Numbered from the stretch's first letter, positions 49,601 to 62,454 are shown. The stretch is DNA of 64,000 bases from Micrasema longulum (GCA_022494885.1 JAGVSM010000203.1:1-64000); one strand, 5' to 3'. Numbers and translations: made by a program. The notes: generated by a model from the sequence alone, not told the origin.

Positions 49601-52600
49601 ATTTTGTTTTTGTTAGTTACTTGCCAAGTGCATGGATTAAATGGACGTCCCAGTACAGACGCATTGTGGGGAACTACAGCAGCTGGCGATATTCTCGTTT
49701 GGGATCCACAGTCATGTCGTATTGACCGACAAGATAATGGACTTTACATACAGGTGTCAATATTTCTCCTTAAACATAATTATTCTTAAATGTATGTATG
49801 AATTATCACAACTAAAACCTCAAATAATTTTAATTCACTCTTAGTTAAGATTGAATGACAACAAGTTAACATAAAATAAAAATGTATGTGATTAAAGTTT
49901 TTACTTTTTCTGTAATTTAAAGTAGCATTTATCATGCATCAAAATAAAATTTGAAATATTTTTCCTGACAATATTTAATTTTACAGGAGATTGATGTTTT
50001 CGGAAAAGATACATCATCCGATGGATTTTCAACTCCATTGCAAAATAGTTTTCCTGCCGGAACAGAACTCGAAATTTCTGGCTGTATTCATGATAATGTA
50101 GAAAGAATTACATTAAATCTTCAGGGACACGTTCACATAAAACAGAAACACAAAACTCAGAAAGAAATCAGAGATGTGGCTTTGCACTTCAATCCAAGGT
50201 ATTTTTAATACTGCCGTGGATAACAGCAGTTAGGTAATGTATTATGGCGCACATTGAACCACATTTTCATTGTTTTTTAGATTTCCTGAAGGAATTGTGG
50301 TTCGCAATACAATGCGCGACGGGGACTGGGGAGCTGAAGAGAGACACGGAAGCCTTAATATAGTTCCTGGGCATGATTTTCACATAAAGGTTTTCTTTTG
50401 AGATTATTGGACTTGATAATCATAATGTAATAAATGTACTATAATATTACAATAACATTATGAATTCAGGTGTTATACATCATATTGATCCTTCCTATGG
50501 AACACGTATACTGTTTTTTTCAATTCAGATTTATGTTTAGTTTATTGTAAACAGGGCAGTTCTCAAATTTCAGATTGTATCTACAGAAAAGGGTTACAAT
50601 ATATGGACTAATGGATCTCATTTCACATTTTACGAGCATCGAATCGAACCTGAGAGTGTTGCAAGCTTTCACATTAGCGGATCTTTACGCCTTTTCCGCA
50701 TTGTGTACAAATCGAAAAATGTAATTATTTTCAAAATATTTAAGTTACTTTCAAAATATTTATTATTCATAATGGATTAATCTTATGCAATTTTTTTCAG
50801 GTTATTGTAGGTACAGATGAAATGGTATGGCGTTCAATGGGAGGTCACTTGCGGAGGGTAGAAACGTGTAGTAATGGAGTTGTTTGGGGGATTTCATATG
50901 AACATACACCTTGGGTTTATTCTGGCGGTTGGGGAGGTCCTATTCTGAAAGGTAAATAATAAAATAAATCATACAATATTATATATATCGAGCGCTTTTG
51001 ACCACTGTACTATAATTCATTTTGATTCTAATTTTAATTAATTTATTCATTCAAAATTACACTCGTTTAAATATAAGTGAATTTATTCAAGCTTTTTTGG
51101 CTGTGCCCGTGTCAAGCCATAATAATTAACAATAAAAATACATTGTAAAATTAATTCGATTCAAATATAATGACATGTGATGCGATATTATAATAATCCA
51201 GAAAAAAAGGTATAAGTAATAAATAATAAAATTCCAAAGAATACAATTTAAAAAAGATAATCAGACATGATTATTAAAATGTAAATTATATAAATTTAGA
51301 TTAATACATTATCAAATATACAAAATATCAGTAACATTGAAATCAACAAAATAAAAGTAAAATAGTAAATATAGTAGTATTGAAAAATAGACTAAATAAT
51401 AGTATCATTGAAATCAATAAAAAAATTATATATATATATATATAAAAACATAATTGAAATGATAATTGAGACATGGTTTCTATAAACTCACTCTACACTG
51501 TATTAAGAAATAGGAGTAATAAATAATATTAATAAAATAATGACTACCCTTTAATTGTCTGAGTACCAATTCATCCAAAAAAGGAGTTTCCTCAGTAGTG
51601 TATGGGGGTACATCTACAACTCTATTTGTTAAATATAATCATAGAGCATTAAAAATTACCTTCAAAAAAATATTTCTAGTTGTTTGCAATTATCTGATGA
51701 CGCTTAAACATTAGTTTATGTGTTACTAACAGTAAATTATTATAAACAGTATTTTTGTGATATAATGGTAATTTTCTTGCCTAAAAAATATGTTGTTTTG
51801 ACCACTAGTAAGTTTAAAAAACACTGATATTTTTAAAATTTTTACCAGCAATGACGTATACCGTATTTTTCGGACCATAAGTGCATTTTTAACTCTGAAA
51901 ATTCTACCAAAAATTGGGGTGCGTCGTATGGTCCGATGCGTCTTATCGTCCGCAAAATATGGTAATTAAATAGACACGTAATAGATGGTATTTTAATTTA
52001 CGGGTCTCCTTGCATTCATTGTCTTCCTTGATATGATGCTACGAAGAATAATGTCACAGTGTGCGATGAGAAAATGCTTCAATTACATTGTAATGGTAAA
52101 AAAACAGAAGACATGTATTGTTTCATTAATTATATTATTAGTTATATACATAAATAATTACGATAATAGCTGCCAGCTAGTGTCATATTACACAGAAATA
52201 AATATGAACTAAGAAAATATGTATACATACCTTTTTCTCACATGAATTGCATGATTGTGTATCATGATATGATCTCTTTTCATAAAATTATTTTGAGGGC
52301 AACGCAATATTTGCTGTATCTAAGATGAACCTAGTGTACGAATAACGTGTCTATTTATTGTACGTCAGTGTTTACCAAAGAGGTTTTATATTATAAACTT
52401 GAACAAATCTATTTTAAGAATATTTTCTTTTTTATAAATTTAATACTGGCTGGGGTTTCTAATTTCCCCAGGCTTTGTAAGTAAAAAAAATATTTCCGAA
52501 ATAAAAACAGAGTTTTTCAAATTGTAGGCTTGGATAAAGGAAAAGAGGGAATAAACCAAATGACCGACACACAAAACTACTTTGTGTATGAAAATCAACG

Positions 52601-55600
52601 ATGGAATCCTTTAACCGGTTACACAGGTTCGGGATTACCTACAGACAGATATATGTGGAGTGACTCTACTGGAAAACAAAAAAGGACCCGAGAATTGACT
52701 AAACTAATCAATCGGCATTGGCATTGGGTACTTCTCTTAAATTTTTTACTTATGATAATTGATTAATACCTACAAAATAACCTAAAATTAATAGTAAATC
52801 AAAATGAAAATAGGTCATTGTCATTCCTGACCACAAAAGAGTTATACTCTTGTATTTGGTGAGGAACTTTACGTTAACAGTATATAAAATACATCATCGT
52901 TGCGCCGGCAATATCTGTTAACTGATTTTTCTTTCCTTACGAGCATTTTTAATTTCTCGTTAAGATTATACAATTTTGATTTAACAAAATATATGATTTC
53001 TGCGATATATCTGATATTCTGATACATTTTCTGCGCTTGGGGTTATGGTAATGGACCCATTTTTTGTCCTGTCACGACTCTTCCACCGCTACAGCAGTCT
53101 TCGACATGAAAATCACCATTCTTGAAGCCTTGAAACCACTCACGACACGTTCTTTCACTAATAGCGGCCTCACCATAAGTATTTGAGAGCTTTTCGTGAG
53201 CCTCGGCCGCAGATTTCTTCATATTGAAGATAAAAACTAAAACCTCCCTCCAAATGACTAGAATTTGGGTTGTAAACTGACCTTTTCAATCGAGAATAAC
53301 TTTATGATGCAAACATCAATCGACTAATGTTTCTATGATGTTATGTTGACAGATGCCCAAGTTTATTGCATGACGTGTATGATCTATTTATTTCAACCAC
53401 TACTTGCAGCTAAAGCCATCTACAGGAAAACGGCAGAAGCAAAGTTTTACACCTACATATTTTTATTAATTTTTTTTATTTTGCTTTCATTGTAATCATA
53501 TAATGCTGTTCGCACCCGATGGTGCATAGGGCTTTACAATGGAATACCAATCGCAGCATATCTCTTTTTGATTTGGTCTCATGTTTCAAGTATCAGTTCA
53601 GAAAGGAAATATTTTTTGCAAATTTATAGTTGATTTTGGAACAGGCTGTATATCACGGCATATAGGTACGTTAAAACTAATAAGAAAAACACACATGACT
53701 GATGTCTGATGTCTTCCTTGTCTTCAGCATGGTACACGGATCTGCCTTTCTCTCTGGATTTTTTCTCTTTCACATCAACACTGACCTCAGAACAGCTTCT
53801 CTGTTTTCCGTGTTATAAGTTATATCCTTGTACTCTTTCTTATACAGTCAAACAGATTAATTGTATTAATTGATTAATATTGGCAAGACTTTCATTCATT
53901 AAATAATTCTTCTCATGCATGGATTTATATTCTTTGTATTAAAATCCTGCATGAATATGCACATTTTAATTTTCAAATCTGGTGCAAAAATGTCCATTTG
54001 AGAATTACAAAAATTAGAGATATAAAGAGTTTAAGTCCCATATTACTAGTGTTGTAGATAAATCTAGTTAGATTCTTGGATTTGTACTTCAAAACTCTAG
54101 ATATTTCAATAATACTACTGCAATTGGCACATTGTATAATACACTAGCCCGCAACAGATACTACTAGAATACTGTTCCATCATTTGGGACCCTTATGAAT
54201 CGAATCACATCCTTGAAATAGAGATGGTTCAAATGCGATTTTAGCGATACTTATATTTTAAAAAATTAACTATTATCCATCATTGATTCTAGCAGGGATG
54301 CTGAATTACAACACCATTGAATCTTGTTGTCAATTTTTTCTTGGGAAACATTTCTGTAAGCTGATTTTCTATAATATCCAAAAAATCCAAATAAACTGAA
54401 AGAGATCAGTTTGTATATTCCCAATAATTATTCTTTTGCGAGATTTCATGCACTGTTTTACGCACCCAGAAGCCGTACGAATGCAAGTCAGAATTCACCC
54501 ATTAATTGGGGAATTTGCTTACTGAATACCTTCTGCGGATAATATGGACCTATTTTCCTTTACATATCAGCAGTTTAGCAGCTATCTGCTTTCTATTCAC
54601 TAACTTCTACCTTGTATTTACAGTCATCATTACATAATGAGTAACAACCCATAAAGTAATGCAGACTACAATCGTCAAATAAATAAATATATCAAATCTA
54701 GTATCCCACCTAGCTTATGTTACATCATAGCCACGCAAGAGCTAAAGGAAGGTAGATATAAATTCAAAATGTAAGGTAACAATTTTTTGTTGAAACAGTT
54801 TAATAGGTTTAAGATAAGCATTTTTCAATATATATTCATCTCTCGGGAACGGTAGCTTGTATTTTTACGTATCTATACGGATTAGTTTGGAAACGAATAT
54901 TCATAAAACAAAGATTGTGAATCCAACAGAGGGAGACATTTTCATCAACAATAATATAATCGAAGTGGTTGATGAATACATATATCTAGGACACAAAGTC
55001 AAACTTAGTAAAGATAACCAGACAGCAGAGTTACCAAGAAGAATTGGGCTATGTTGGGCTGGTTTCGGCAAACTCAAATATATTTTTGAAATTAAAGAAG
55101 CCCCTATATGCTTAAAAAGACAGTTATATGAATCAAGCATATTGCCGGTGACAACATACGGACTAGAAACCACGTCTGTAACACAAAAAAGTAGCCAGAA
55201 ATTAAAATGCACGCAACGATCCATGGAAAGATAGATGCTCGATGTATGTCTAAGAGACAGAGTAAGAAATGAAGAAATAAGGCGCCAAACCGGAGTCGTG
55301 GATATCATGGATCGTGCAGCGAAATTGAAATGGCAGTGAGCAGGACACTTGGCGAGGCAAAATGATGGCAGGTGGACACCCAGAATAATAAAGTGGAGAC
55401 CATGGGCAAACAAAAGAAGTTTCGGAAGGCCACAGAAAAGATGGGTCGACGACATTGCCTCTATTGCCGGTAAAACGTGGATGATGAAAGCGGGTGATAG
55501 GAAGGAATGGAGACGTTTGAAAGAGGCCTTAATCCAGCAGTGGAGAGAATAAGGCTGAAGAAGAAGAAGAATGGAATTAAAGTTTGCATTTTTAAAGGTA

Positions 55601-58600
55601 GTTCCAGGCTGGAATAAATTTTCAGTCAACCAATTCAAAAACCATTTGGATGCTTTTTTGACGGAAGAAGAACTTGGACAAAAAGCAGTACACGAGATAT
55701 AGGTGCATCAGCAAAGGCTGCCTGCATGTAACGAATAATAATAATCATAACAATCAATTCAGATAATTTATATACGCCTTCTTCTTTATCACATCTGCTT
55801 CTAAGAGGGACATGTGGACATCACAAGATGTCTCCAGGATATCCTAACGCCAGCCAGCACTCATGCCTCGCTCTCACGTATCAATGCCTCTTTGTTTTTT
55901 TAATTATTCATTTTGTGTCCCACTTATTATGTACAAGGCTTATATATACTTCAAAAAGCATCTTCCTCATACATGCTCAACTATTATCTGGGGATCTGGT
56001 GGGAAAGTTGTCTGTGGTCTTGTTAAAGAACTTTTCCGCATTTGCACAGAAGACTCATTCTGGAGAAGCCAGACTATTGACAGACATTAACAGACCTTCA
56101 GTTCCACTTCGGCAGTGATTGGCATTTTGTGTTCTGTTTATTTCAAAAACTGCCATTACTCTCTTAGCAATGTATGACACTCGTGATAAGTACTCATGAC
56201 TTTTTACAGTCCTTAAGTTCATTGATATGATAAACATTAATGTAATATTATATTTCAATTTTAGGTTTCTGATTGGATTGTTGATTTCCACACTCCAGGA
56301 GGAGTGGATCGTGATGGTTGGCAATATGCAACCGACTTTCCTTCAGCGTACCATGGTAGAAAATTGTTTACAGACTGCGTGAGGAGAAGACGTTGGTTTC
56401 GGAGAGCCCAACTTAACACTGCTGGCCCTTGGCAAGAATTGGGAAACACTAAGATATTGGACGTATCTCTATGGGTTAGTTTTATGTCATCACAAAACGG
56501 TGTCTTTATGTAAAAGCTAAATATGTACATTATCATTTAATTATTCAATATTTTTTTCACATGCAAAAAGAAAATTAGCCTTAAAATATTATTTGACTAC
56601 CTGATTCTTTTGTTTAACATTTTCATGTAAAAATAATTAATAATATCCATGAATTTTCAATTTCCTTTATTAATCTTTTTATTATTTTTAGTCTCCTGAT
56701 AATGCAAAACAAGGTCCTATTTCTGTGTGGGCAATAGCTTCTTCTGGAGATGCACTCTTTCGTATTGGGGTCATCAGAGATTGTCCAGCGGTAATTATTG
56801 ATAGAACTTTCTATTTTACATAAAATTTCATCATTTACAATGTTGCAAAATCTGCATGTTTATTCATCAATTTTTTTAAATGTCATAATGTATACCTATC
56901 CTATGTATTATGTAGGGAACTTCTTGGGAGCACGTTACTTGCACGCAGGCTCTTGCTGGTATTAGTGTCGGTGTTGCTGGTGTTTGGGCTGTTGGGAGAA
57001 AAGGAGAGGCCTACTGGAGAATGGGCATTACACCGGATAATCCAATAGGTAAATTCTGATTTTTTTTTCTATGCTTTCTCTCATGGATCCTATGAGGTAA
57101 AAAAAATTTATCCCTTTTACATCAACAAATAACGTCAGATCCAAGCGAAAGTTGCACATTAGCAAAGAGCAATGAAATTAAATGTTTTTTTTTTAAACGT
57201 GTAGCTTTAAATTGTAATTGATATTAATAAATGACTATGTACTTAAAATAAATGTAAAAAGTTAGTATAGGTTTTGATGATTATTAGGAAGTAATCTCGA
57301 AACCGGTCGATGAGTAATTTGAAAATAAATGTGGTTTATACAAATGTATTAACAAAAAGTGTGTTTGCATGGTTTGAATCAACTATGGAGATCTTTGGAA
57401 GTACATACATTCCATAAATTTACTTTGGTTTGTTAGATGCATTAAAAAAATTTATTTATACAATCAATAGATGCCTTTTTTTTTTAATTGGCGACATTAT
57501 TCATGAATTAGTGATATTTTATTGTTCTTCATGGTAAAATAACTCTTGTGAAAATGACACATTGAATTGAATTTTAGATTTCACTTTTACATTATCCATG
57601 TTATTTTGAAGGTACTCTTTGGCATGTTGTGGAGGCGACTGTTGGAATGGGAAGCTTAAAGCAGCTTTCTGTTGGGGAACACATCTGGGCGGTGGATAGT
57701 CACGGTAGGATCATTGTACGCAAGGATGTCACAGAGGCTATGCCTGAAGGCTCACATTGGCTCATATTAGGAAACGAATCCCCAGGTTTGACAATCCCCT
57801 TTACTCAATAATTATCTTTTTATGTTAACAAGCACTTCTGTCTCATTCAAGCGAAAGAAAAAATGTGGAGGAATGGGAGAAGATTATTTATTCAGTAATA
57901 AATAAACTAGGTTACAATATTCTGGAAAGGATTAAACTGGAAGAATTTGGCATTGGTTACACTGCATTAATTTTTTTTTACTCCATACATTTTTACTCAA
58001 AACGTTGATCTATATATATTAAGAAGCAATAACTTTATGATTTTCTATTATCATGTGATTGTATTTTAATTTATGTATTTTTTCTTTGTTTTAAGAATTC
58101 TTTATTTAAAACACAGTGTAATAAATGTACTTGCTACAGCTGCTAGTGCTGCTATTGTATATAATAATAATAACTTGCTATTTTTGAAAAAAAAAATATA
58201 TTTAATGGCGTGTCACCTTAAAGGTGTTTTGCCAGTTTCATGTTAAATATTTTAAAAATAATATAAACTTATGAAGGTGAGGTAAGGAGGACACCACAGA
58301 CAAATTCGATTGATTTTGATAAATTTCAATTTTAGTTTGAGTATAGGAAAGTTAGGAGAGTAAAGAAGGGTTAAATGTTAATAGGAAGGTGGGAGTGTTT
58401 GGATATTTCAGGAAGGAAGGAAGATAATCCATTATTTATCGGGCAGAAGAGGATTATGTGGTTGAGATCCTTCTCACCTAAAAGGCACTCCCACATTGGG
58501 GATATCATAATATCATCTTGAATAAGGAAAAGTTATCTTTTCAAATCGATCAGCATTATTTTAGTGATTTCAAACAAGTTGATAAATCTAAATTTAGTTC

Positions 58601-59763
58601 AACAGAGAGGAAAAACATTTTTGAGAAGAAAAAACATTTTTGAGAAGGAAAAATGGAAGTCTGGGCATTTAAAAGGGTTATATTCAAACAGAGATTGACA
58701 ACTATTTTAAGAAAGGAATATGGAAGTCTAGGCATTTTGAAATATGTCGGGATATGATACAATGTTCCTGATTTAATATTATTTTATTACAGTATGAATA
58801 TTAAATGATATGCAATTAGGATAACTGACATTATATTTATTTTTCACTTAATTTACAATGGTAATAATAATTTACAATTTAGAGGTTAAACATCACATAT
58901 TAGAAGATCGGAGGCTGTCAATGTGGAAAATAGAATAGCCTCATTTGTGCTCTGTTGTCGGTCTTGTGTATGTTGCGATGTTCAAGCATGGCATAAATAA
59001 ATACCAGTCTTGATAAACTCCCTAGATGGTTAAAATGTAGGAGTTGTCTACATTTAGATATATTAAAAATATTTTTGATTTTAAACAATGTAGATCGGAG
59101 GCTGACAATGTGGAAAATAGAATAGCCTCTTTTGTGCTCTGTTGTCGGTCTTGTGTATTTTGCGATGTTCAGGCATGGCATAAATAAATATCAGTCTTGA
59201 TAAACTCCCTAGATGGTTAAAATGTAGGACTTGTCTACATTTAGACATATTTAAAATATTATTGTTTTTAAACAATGTCCGATATGAATGAAAGGCGTCG
59301 TGGCTCAGTTGGTTAAACGGCCAACTATGAAACTGGCGTCGCGGGTTCGATTCCCGCCAATTGCAAGAAAAAAATTCAGCAAATATTTTTTTCTAAAATT
59401 GGTCTGGTTGTTGTGGTGTATAATTCATAGCTTTCTTCCATATTCTTCCTTTCCCACCTGCTGACAAGCCTCTAAAGTAAAGGCTTAGCTGGTTATTCCT
59501 TTTAAAAAATTAAATTATTTACGATAAAAACGATTTAATAAAAAGTATACAATTTCTTACTAAATATTATATTAACAGATGGAACTGGCGGTTTCCGTCA
59601 CGTGACGGCGGGTAGAAACGAAGTTTGGGGAGTGAGCAGCGGTGGGACACTCTGTCGCCGCGCAGGAATATCTGATACGGCCACCACTGGCTCTGGCTGG
59701 CAGAAGGGTATTACAGCCGCCTGGCTCCACATCTCAGCTAGAGGATCCAACAGCTATTCATAA
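43619..59763 (+). CDS. Tecpr1: TECPR1 / Pex23-like tectonin beta-propeller protein with an inserted galectin domain
   Basis: Eighteen exons: 43619-44272, 44774-45355, 45446-45576, 45728-45884, 45974-46146, 46704-46979, 48849-49008, 49617-49753, 49987-50198, 50281-50389, 50574-50720, 50801-50951, 52528-52727, 56265-56474, 56692-56790, 56916-57048, 57612-57785, 59579-59763. All junction phases agree. Length is about 1296 residues once one base is restored at 46759-46761. Order: tectonin repeats; N-terminal dysferlin domain (about 64-170, Trp-rich, with a Trp at 154 in TKQWKSC); tectonin repeats; Ser-rich linker (about 400-520); helical segment and PH-like domain (about 570-712); galectin domain (758-913); C-terminal dysferlin domain (about 982-1085); tectonin repeats to the end. 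TECPR1 binds ATG5 and is recruited to damaged lysosomes through sphingomyelin binding by its first dysferlin domain. Vertebrate TECPR1 has about 1165 residues, and the galectin insert accounts for the excess. Confidence 0.94.
46704..46979 (+). CDS. Tecpr1: TECPR1 exon 6, with an apparent one-base frame break
   Basis: From the acceptor at 46703 the frame set by exon 5 reads ...WFADSHSVPQAELTQTWTSK and then meets a TAG at 46765-46767. The rest of the exon is open in another frame (ILEDLKSRLQDSEMDFSTYE and onward) and joins exon 7 in phase. One extra A in the AAA run at 46759-46761 makes the reading continuous. The break falls in the helical stretch that in vertebrate TECPR1 contacts ATG5. The homopolymer position points to a sequencing error, but a real lesion in this individual cannot be excluded. 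Confidence 0.85.
47736..48104. mobile_element. MITE M2, 369 bp
   Basis: Left end CGTGGGTATACTGGCAAAAA at 47736, inverted right end TTTTTGCCAGTATACCCACG up to 48104, with about 30 bases pairing. ATGT sits directly outside the left end (47732-47735, as CATGT) and outside the right end (48105-48108), a plausible 4-base target duplication. It is non-coding and lies in TECPR1 intron 6. Confidence 0.75.
48478..48719. repeat. Penelope-repeat flank plus a 137-bp foldback
   Basis: 48478-48580 repeats the GATGTAATAACTTATAT end and the flank GGGATTCCATCAAGAATTGT of the elements at 10660 and 31826, without the hammerhead core. Next to it, 48583-48719 is a separate palindrome with ends AAAGTAAAACAGTGTTGA and its near-inverse. 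Confidence 0.6.
49987..50720 (+). other. Tecpr1: Galectin carbohydrate-recognition domain encoded by TECPR1 exons 9-11
   Basis: Exons 49987-50198, 50281-50389 and 50574-50720 encode residues 758-913. The domain opens with FPAGTELEISGCIHDNVERI, the usual galectin first strands. HFNPR (824-828), VVRN (834-837) and WGAEER (844-849) follow. The later strands read PGHDFHIKI, YNIWTNGSHFTFYEHR and SFHISGSLRLF. The positions matching galectin-1 His44, Asn46, Arg48, Val59, Asn61, Trp68, Glu71 and Arg73 are all kept, so sugar binding looks possible. The domain sits between the PH-like domain and the second dysferlin domain. Confidence 0.88.
53050..53400 (-). mobile_element. Mariner N-terminal (HTH) fragment
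   Basis: The minus strand reads FNMKKSAAEAHEKLSNTYGE and ISERTCREWFQGFKNGDFHV, the paired helix-turn-helix DNA-binding start of a mariner transposase. It breaks off before the catalytic domain and lies in TECPR1 intron 13. Confidence 0.8.
53511..53580 (-). mobile_element. SINE S1 tail fragment
   Basis: The minus strand ends in CCCTATGCACCATCGGGTGC, the S1 3' motif. Only the tail remains. A similar tail lies at 60225-60330. Confidence 0.5.
53990..54400 (+). mobile_element. Jockey-like LINE fragment
   Basis: Broken frames give VDKSSRILGFVLQNSRYFNN and IIWDPYESNHILEIEMVQ, the region after the RT domain in jockey-type ORF2. It lies in TECPR1 intron 13, upstream of another LINE piece. Confidence 0.6.
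54857..55570 (+). mobile_element. LINE reverse-transcriptase C-terminal part, decayed
   Basis: Frame 54857-55234 reads VVDEYIYLGHKVKLSKDNQT and RRIGLCWAGFGKL. After a stop at 55234, the region 55349-55552 reads RPQKRWVDDIASIAGKTWMM. These are the thumb and C-terminal motifs of an RTE/endonuclease-RT LINE. A GAAGAAGAAG tail closes it at 55556-55570. Confidence 0.8.
58565..58745 (-). repeat. Dispersed repeat R1, copy 4
   Basis: The reverse complement carries CTTCTCAAAAATGTTTTTCC and the TTCCATATTCC / GACTTCC blocks seen at 41580-41620. It contains a short internal duplication (TTTTTGAGAAG twice). Confidence 0.5.
58902..59278. repeat. Two-unit tandem duplication of about 190 bp
   Basis: Unit 1 (58902-59091) and unit 2 (59092-59278) both start AGATCGGAGGCTG and run through TAAACTCCCTAGATGGTTAA with few differences. 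Related frames on the minus strand are by-products. Confidence 0.85.
59292..59510 (+). mobile_element. tRNA-headed SINE, family S2
   Basis: Head with box A GTGGCTCAGTTGGTTAAACG and box B GGGTTCGATTCCCGCC correctly spaced (about 40 bases). The head is followed by a non-tRNA body, so this is not a functional tRNA gene. It lies in the last TECPR1 intron. Confidence 0.65.
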
Positions 59764-61000
59764 TTACTTAAAAATATACAAAGGAAGTGAGGATGTCAAA
59801 TACTGACTTATTTTTAATAAATCTATAGTTCTTTCAACCTTGAATCGGCAATAATAAATTGCTAATGTAAATGGGTGACTTATAGTGCTATGCTTGTAAA
59901 AATCTTACCTCATATTTATCTTCATTAAATCTTACACATATTTCATTTGAGGTTTATTTATGTATTTATTTCAAATTAATTTAAATAAATAATTGCATAT
60001 AATACAGCAACAATCCTAAAAAAAGCATGAAATATATTAGGTATATACCTACCTGTTTACATAAGCACTTTACCATGTATTTCAGTACCAAAGTGATCAA
60101 AATAGCTGATTTACACTTAGTTATTTTGATTGAAATGTAAATCTATTTAGCGTATTTGCCAGCATAATTACTAAATTACTAATTAATTACTTCTTAACAT
60201 TGAAAAAACATTATTTTCCTTATCTAATGGTGTACAGGGCACTGCATTTGTACACTGATTGTAGTGAAATATTGTTCATGTGTTACATAAACACAAGGTG
60301 ATCATCAGCCTTGCGCTTTAGAAATTGAGGATTACGAAATATTGCAAAGAAAAAATACTTTTTAAATAAAATTGTTGGAAATAAAACCCTTTTTCATCTT
60401 TTTCCTTTATGTAACAAAAATTCTCACAAAAATTTCATTTAAAAATAGAGTAGCTTTAATTTTATTAAAAATACAATGTATATGACTGATTTATTGGCAT
60501 CTGTACCTTATTTTTTAATTAGTCAGATTTGGTCAGAATCAAATAAAGACACCTTTTTGCAATTCGTTTGCTACCTTGCTCAGTTTAGTGATCTGCCCAT
60601 AGCGGGAAATTTATTTTATAAGCGTGTATTATTGGCAGATGTTTTATATTGCTTTTTAGTAGAGAGCAAAATTTCATACTGTATTAATAATAATTTTTGA
60701 TCTCTTTATATTGTGTTGCAATGTTTGGAAACAAAAATTGTTTTATAATAATATGCACATATTGATTTAGAAATGTTATTTTGAGAATGTTTTCAGTCAA
60801 ATTATTTGTTGTATAATTTGTACAAAAATCGGAAAACAGTTTTTCCTATACATTCACTATGTACATTCTATTCTATGATATTTCAGCAAAATTATATTTA
60901 TCTAAAAGAGTTTACTTCTCTTTTCATTGTTATCTGCATAATGTTAACACAATGTTTATCAGTTTTTAATTTTAATGCATTTGTAATATTGTCAGTGATA
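59764..61000. other. AT-rich intergenic DNA after TECPR1
   Basis: 3' UTR and poly(A) signal, then no supported gene. A SINE S1 tail fragment lies at 60225-60330. Frames at 60476 and 60806 are AT-rich chance readings. Confidence 0.5.
59816..59821 (+). terminator. Candidate poly(A) signal of the TECPR1-like gene
   Basis: AATAAA 53 bases after the stop codon at 59761-59763. Confidence 0.4.
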
Positions 61001-61088
61001 CTGAAATACCATATACAAGGTCTTCAAAAAGTTTCGCAAATTTTGTCTTTTTTCAAAAATTATTTATTTATTCATGAATATATATTTT

Positions 61089-61110
61089 GTCCCCTTCCTT
61101 TGAAGGGGAC
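61089..61110. repeat. Perfect short hairpin
   Basis: GTCCCCTTC and GAAGGGGAC flank a CTTT loop, giving nine perfect pairs near the 3' side of the mariner pseudogene. Significance is unknown. Confidence 0.5.
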
Positions 61111-61139
61111 AAAATAATATAATATAATATATTATACAC

Positions 61140-62125
61140 TTGTACCAACATTTTTCCAATACTTGAAGCACTTCAAAAAATCATTTTTTGTGATCTTGTT
61201 CAGCTCTTCCTTCGATGCCGTCTTTATCTCCTCAATCGTAGCGTAGTGTTGTCCTTACATGAGCCTCTTCAGTTTCGGGAACAAGAAAAAGTCACAGGGG
61301 GCCAGATCTGGGGAATACGGTGGCTGCGGCATTATTAGTGTGTTGTTTTTGGCCAAAAATTCGCCCACAAGCAACGATGTGAGCAGGGGCGTTATCATGG
61401 TGCAAAAGCCGATTTCTGTTGTTCCACAAATCCGGGTGTTTCTGGCGCATTGCTTCGCGCAAATTGTGCAGAACTTGCAGGCAATATTCCTTTTTAACCG
61501 TTCTATCCTGTGGCGAGAACTCATGATGCACCACACCCCTGCAATCGAAGAAAACTGTAAGCAAAACCTTCTTAAGTCGCTTTTTTCGGTCTTGGCTCGT
61601 GCGGCAACTTCCATGGGGATGATTGAGCTTTGGTTTACACGTCATAACCATAAACCCATGATTTGTCACCAATTACGACCCTCTGGAGAAAATTTGGGTC
61701 GTCACTGACAGAGTCCAACAGCTCCCGAGCAATGTTTTTTCGATGCTGTTTTTGGTCAAAATTGAGCAATTTTGGTACGAATTTCACGGCGACCCGTCTC
61801 ATGCCCATATATTGTCAAAAATCGAATGGCACAAGCCAATCGATATGTTTAGGTCCTCAGCAACTTCTCTGAAGGTATTCGACAATTGGCCAATACTATT
61901 TTCTTTACTTCATCAATGTTTTTGTCTGTTGTTGATGTGCTCAGGCGTCCGGCACGCTCTTCGTCGTTCACATCTTCTCGGCCCTCTGAGAACATTTTGT
62001 ACCACCGATAAACATTGCTCGGTCCAAGGTAGCTTCACCATGTGCCAGTCAACATTCGTCCGCACACTTAATTTTGTTTTCACACAAAATTTGATACAGA
62101 TGCTTTGATCATTATTTAGTGTAAA
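61140..62125 (-). pseudogene. Mariner transposase, near full length but frameshifted
   Basis: Minus strand: N-terminal HTH region near 62100-61990 (SIKFCV-type start, SEGREDV-like stretch in shifted frames). A central part follows, then LLHHDNAPAHIVACGR at about 61410-61360 with a catalytic Asp, and PPYSPDLAPCDFFLFPKLKR near 61320-61258 with the last Asp of the DD34D triad. At least three frame changes make it inactive. Confidence 0.85.
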
Positions 62126-62454
62126 AATAGCAATAATTTAAAACTAACGGCTCTTAATCCATCAATTTATTGCAGCAAAACATATTTGTAAAAGAAAACA
62201 GGTTACGCGGTATTGCAGTATCACCGACGATATGTATATCTATATAACTGCATATATTATTAAAGAATACATAAGATCTGTATTTTAATGTATCAAGTAT
62301 TTTAACATCTATTTATTTATTAACATCCATTTTTACATGGCGGCAATGAAATTATATACCATAGATTATTGTATAAGCATAAAATAATATTTTGCATGAA
62401 TTTTTATGTTTAATTATGAGCAATATTTTTTTTTACTAATACCATGATTATTAT

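Noticed and set aside
57274..57312. Possible further hammerhead (TTGATGA, GATTA/TAATC hairpin, GAAA, CCGG, UC)
   Set aside because: The core lacks the first C and no convincing stem I closes it, so it is left as a probable fragment.
59292..59366. Functional tRNA gene
   Set aside because: The A and B boxes are good, but no full cloverleaf acceptor pairing was evident and the head continues into a repeat body, so it is read as a SINE.
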